Shown piece by piece: positions 59,165 through 64,000 of a DNA stretch of 64,000 nt. The notes under the pieces were generated by a model. The model searched no databases and had not been told where the DNA came from. It worked only from the letters and a program-made list of their open reading frames with translations. This stretch comes from Hofstenia miamia (lineage: Eukaryota > Xenacoelomorpha > Acoela), in NCBI GenBank assembly GCA_004352715.1, contig SCFE01000002.1:319153-383152 (forward strand), in the 5' to 3' direction. Made by a program: the position numbers and the translations under genes. The first letter of the stretch is position 1; every line of letters begins with the position of its first letter.

Positions 59165-62100
59165 ATAATAATGCAGGGGTACTAATAGTCGAGGCACCTG
59201 AGTGTTTTTTTGATATTTGAGTATGGTGTTAGACATTTTCATAAAGGCTAATGATTCTTCTACCAATTTTAATAATTTGAGTAATGAAAGATTTAACGTT
59301 AATTGGTTGAAATTTTTTACAATTTCAGATAAGATGAAATAAAAAACTTCCTCGATGCAAATGCTGTGATTGAATACATGAGTGGAAGATATTATATCGT
59401 GCATGCAATATATGTCCATGTACATTGCATGTACATTATGTATGGATGTTGATAGAGAGTAGAACAGCCCCATGAGAAAAAAATATACAAAATTTTTGTG
59501 AAAAATTATGTATTATTTGAACTCGACCCCAAGCCCATTGATTTCAAAAATGTTCCTAGAGGTTAGAATACAAAAATGTACTGTCTTGATCATGACGCAT
59601 ATTATTCAACCCTAATTAATCAAGTCCCTTGTTACAATCTGTGATGATTTCTATAAAAAAATTGTTAATGGCTCAACTTAGGCGCGGCTTTTTGAAACGG
59701 GGGGAGGGGCACATTCCTGTTTTTGTGTTGAGAAAATGTATAAATAAGAAATTTAAGCCTCTAAATTCTAATGGTAACTTTAATTTTTGGATTGACATTC
59801 TTGTAAACATCAATGTGAAAAATATTTGAAATGCATAGAAATGATTATTTTGCCAAAAATGGGAATTCCTCACAAAGGGTGGGGAACGTAGAGCTCGGGC
59901 CGCGCGTGGCTCCACTCACAAACTAATTAATATATCGAAAATCTCAAAACACTGTAGGATAATGAATTGTCTCCCTTCATTTACAAATTTACACCTTTAA
60001 GTCCTGTTCAGTGCGCCTTTGCGTGACGTAGGTCTATTTACAGAAAATATAATATTTGAGGTTATTTGTTGCTCTCACTACCTTATTAGCTTTATAACGT
60101 ATTGTGAGAATTTATAATTTTTGACAAAAACCGGATGTTTCACTGAAAAATAGTTGGTACTTTCACGTGCTCCAATCAAATTAATTTTTCCATAGATGTG
60201 TCTACTTTAAAGGATTTCCAAATTTCTCAACAGAATTGCAGAAAACAGTTAACATATGTGGACAAAACCTATTGTATTTTTATGGATGCAATAGGCAATT
60301 AGGGTTAATGCTAAAATAGTAACGTACTTCTCATTGATTTTCATATTTAAAATTCTTTAAGTATATTACTAGATGGCACTGCTAAATTGATTTAAGGAAT
60401 CTAGAAGACAGCACAAAGAATATCACTAAAATATCTTAACTTATGAAATTAGGAAATATTTTAAATATTTAGTCAGCTTAATTTAATTATTGGCTGTGAC
60501 AAGCTGGAAGTAGATTTTAAACTCAGTTTAGACAACGTCCAACTTTTACAATGAAAATCCTCCGCAATCCCAAGAATCCTCTACAAATGATGATAAATAT
60601 GAAATTGACTATACTTCATTACTATATATATATATACGCCGCGCCACCTGTTCCAATCATGACTTGATAATACATTTGCCAATATATTAAACTCCTTTTT
60701 CAATATAGTGTTATTTCCAGAAATTTAACTATTTTGAATAAATATTTGTCTGCGAAAAATATTTCACTACATTTAGTCAAAGAGTACCTTGTCTCAAAAA
60801 TCGAGACCTAAAGGGCATAATCATGGGCATTTGGTGCAAAGCCTAAAATTTTCTCGAATGTAAGCAAGTTTGCAGCAATAAATGTAATTGAAATGAGCAT
60901 AGAAAGATTTAAATAATCATTAAGTGAACTCTCCTGACAATTTAGATGTCTGAGACAACTAGGCATTTGGAGTGTCTGTGGCGCGGGCGCTTTATGCGAG
61001 GAACATGCGTTTGTTATTTTATCCTATACATATAATTCAATCAATTATTAATCAAACAGTGAGTAAGCGTCGATAGAGATGATAATACACGAACAAAAAA
61101 TATAGTCAATACGAGGTTCAATGTTGGAAACGCCACAGGAATTAATACGACCTATGGGACGGGAAAGGCTTGGTATAACAAACGAATACAGGCCGAATTT
61201 TTTAACAAGTGGAGCATTTACTATGCTTTAGATGTGGAGTCCAGTACTAAATTTTATCATCTTCTGCTGTAATTCCAGTGTTGATCAACCGTAATCATCA
61301 ATAATTATCCCATACTTTGATACCTAGAATTAATTAGGTGACAATTTGCTTAGCTTGTTAAGCGTAATCCTTCCCTATAAGAAGGGCTAACATGAATATA
61401 GCGCTGCATCATGAGATAGAGGATAATAGGTCCCTTACTGGCATATTTTTTCAGTTCTGGGTTTGTACATCTAATTCTGGTCCCGTACTGCGAATACATG
61501 TAAATGTGTTAGAATTAAGCATTATAATTAAAACACTGATTGGAGATATTATAGACACATTTCAGTATGAAAAAATTTTAAATCAAATGTGTCCTGTTTG
61601 AAACTGAAAAGTTGGTTCCGTTCCCGGTTCCGGTCCTATCAAGCTACTTCCCACGCAATTTGTTATATATTAAAATCCATTTTTAAATTTCCACCATCAA
61701 GCTGATAGCTCTGTGCAATCCATGATAAATGCAGGGAGTGCAAAATTAAAAATAGGGAAGTGTATTGTATTTCATAAAATGACCTATTTCGCGATTTAAA
61801 CTTAGTCATTTCGATTGTTTATTTAAAAACGAAACTCTATAAACACACACACGCACACCAATCATGTATGGCGAGACTATAAATATATTTCAAATTCTTC
61901 TCACAGTCAATGAAGGCGTTTCAAAACAAGCGTTTAAATAATGATAACCGCTGAATTGAATCCGCGGTGCAACATTCAACTGAAATTTCAACGCGATGGC
62001 AAAGCAGTTAATTTCAGCATGAGCAAACTCAATGTAGCAATATTTAGACCAAGATCCGGGCAACAAATATTCGTGTAATAAAACCTAGACATAGGTACGT

Positions 62101-64000
62101 AATAGAGCCTGAGGCTTTGTTGGACATGATAATTATTTATTAAATTTTCACAAGAAAAACCGCTAAATGTATCCATGGCCCAATGTAGTTACAGTGGACC
62201 ATGATGTATCTCAACGAGAAGTCAATCATTCTCGTAAAATATTTTTGCATAACAATATTTATGCTGACTACCAAATTTGTCAACAATCAACCTTGAAGTG
62301 ATTGTCTATTCTGAAGTCATTTGGATCCAGAAATTTCTAAATTCCTCTACTAAACATTCAAAGTAGTTCGAAAAAAAACACTTCAAAATATGTGGCGCTC
62401 AGTAAATGGCTTCACTACATTTCATCAAGTGTATTATATCATGACCCAAATATGTCGTATATATCCATACCAGTTTCCAAATTTGAAAACATCTACCACA
62501 CTGATATACCAGTCAATTTCTCCTGATATTTTGCAAGGATTTGTATACATTTAAATGAATAAGAAATATTATTTGTTAGTCATTGAAGAACCTTAGCATA
62601 GCATTAAAAACGATTCCCAGAAAAATATAAATGTTGAAATTTCTTAAACTTAAGCCATTATGGGCTGCAGCGCGTAATATTAATTTTGTGGGATTGCAAA
62701 TTTCTTGATTTCTCGATTGTATGTAAAATATTTAAATTTACCAAAGTAAGGGATAGTTTTAATCAATAATAATCTTTTAACGGAACTATGGTGTAATTGT
62801 AACATTTCAATTAGTAAAGTAGAAACTATTATACAACGAATATTTATCTAGAAGTGACACAAAAGTTGGTGTAATTTTAAAGAGCAGATTCTGTAATGGG
62901 CGTGAATGTACTTGCTTCTGAGTGCATCTGGTCATTTTGAAAAGTTTGTTATGACAAATTTTTTTTTAGCAAAGTGAGTAAAAATATAAAAGACATTATT
63001 CCGAAAAGACATTAACCTTACGATAAGGAAAACAATCACGAAGAGTCCTGAACTTAATTAGAATTAAATAGTATACTTTCATTGTATGCCACTCCTTGAG
63101 TTTTTCTGCTTACAACCAAAACAATTTGTTGTTGTGGAACAAAATTGCCATTTAATGTTGTAAAACCACATGAAATTGAAACTATTTTATTACATGCTCT
63201 TTGTCTACTTAATTGGTCATGTGTGTTTACGACAAGCGTTGTGAAATTATTGTGAACTCTTTCTATCACGAAACTCTCAGCTATTTTTGTATAACATATG
63301 TCTATACTATACATCATTAATACAGAAAACAATCACGATTGTTCTGATACTTTTCTGTATATATTTATGTATTTATGCATATACACACACATTAAATTGT
63401 TATTTTGTTTGTCAAAGTCACACTTTAACCGTTAATATATATTTCATCCTTTTTCTGAAAATGCAAACTGTCACGCATTTTCCAATGAACTTCTTCATAT
63501 TTTCTCCAAAACCAAATAAAATAGTGCGTTACCATTTAGAAAAGTTGAAAATATTATTTACTTTTTATTTCAATGGAGAATAAACTACAATTATTTGAAA
63601 TAATCATGGGCATACATTTACGCATGTATATTGTAATATTTTATTACTGCTTCGCGTTCGTATTGATTGTGTGCAGCATCAAAAATTAGTTTCGAACTTC
63701 CAATTTATAAACTTATTATTATATATATATATATATATATATATTAATATTTTCATTAATATTTTGTCTATTGATTGTTCACTTTACATAATCAGTTTGT
63801 GACATTTGTGTACTTTACCCCAATAGTGTTAGTTTTTCTGTAATCATATCAATTTGTGACCATTTAAGGGTAGTGTTGTTCAGGAACAGCAAAACTATAT
63901 GACGTCATTTAACAATGTTTTCAGATATTGTTTTTCAATTTGTCATATTTTCTTGCCAAGCATCGAGAAAAAACTAAGATGATTTTTTTCTTCACTAAAG
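59165..64000. other. No gene recognised
   Basis: AT-rich to the window end. Small GC-rich scraps at about 59675-59920 and 61430-61640 (GGTTCCGTTCCCGGTTCCGG) look like transposon ends. A 92-codon minus frame at 63054-63332 and a 98-codon plus frame at 63287-63583 are unrecognised and probably chance. Confidence 0.4.

Noticed and set aside
63054-63583. Two overlapping ORFs of 92 and 98 codons near the right end
   Set aside because: Opposite strands, no splice context, no recognisable motifs. Such lengths occur by chance in the window.
1-64000. CRISPR arrays, tRNA or rRNA genes, bacterial operons
   Set aside because: No spaced direct-repeat array, cloverleaf or rRNA-like block was recognised. 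All structure is that of animal genomic DNA.

Overview
This window is strongly AT-rich eukaryotic DNA with long introns, GT-AG splice sites, TA microsatellites and many decayed transposons. It reads as part of an invertebrate metazoan chromosome. The phylum cannot be fixed from the sequence alone. Two runs of N and several single Ns mark scaffold joins, and most joins are flanked by copied sequence that looks like assembly error rather than biology.

One real gene dominates. It is a CELF/Bruno-type RNA-binding protein gene on the minus strand, read from right to left. Eleven core coding exons lie between 25015 and 4899. They encode RRM1 (24.8 and 20.6 kb), an 18.2 kb linker exon, RRM2 (18.0, 15.6 and 10.8 kb), a low-complexity linker (10.8, 8.4, 7.8 and 7.5 kb) and RRM3 (5.8 kb plus one of two final exons at 5.4 or 5.0 kb). 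The chosen exons sum to 1509 nt (502 aa) with the first final exon or 1395 nt (464 aa) with the second, both in frame. Farther upstream, exon-like blocks at 30.1 kb and 39.6 kb (perhaps also 40.5 kb) end in the phase needed to join the RRM1 exon. This suggests alternative N-termini and a locus of at least 35 kb. The two mutually exclusive final exons, each carrying the second half of RRM3, are the most notable feature.

The rest is mobile-element debris in introns and in the right half: a non-LTR retrotransposon end (1-746), a hAT MITE with an 8-bp target duplication (16264-16652), Tc1 transposase relics (about 23.2-23.7 kb and 46.0-46.4 kb), a hAT transposase relic (33.05-34.3 kb), an SDG/HGKG-type transposase-like relic framed by a 12-bp motif array (56.3-59.2 kb), a GC-rich repeat family in opposite orientations (43.2 and 49.6 kb), and several inverted-repeat elements. 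No tRNA, rRNA, CRISPR array or bacterial-type gene was seen. Right of about 40.6 kb no intact gene was recognised; only weak, phase-compatible exon candidates remain there.
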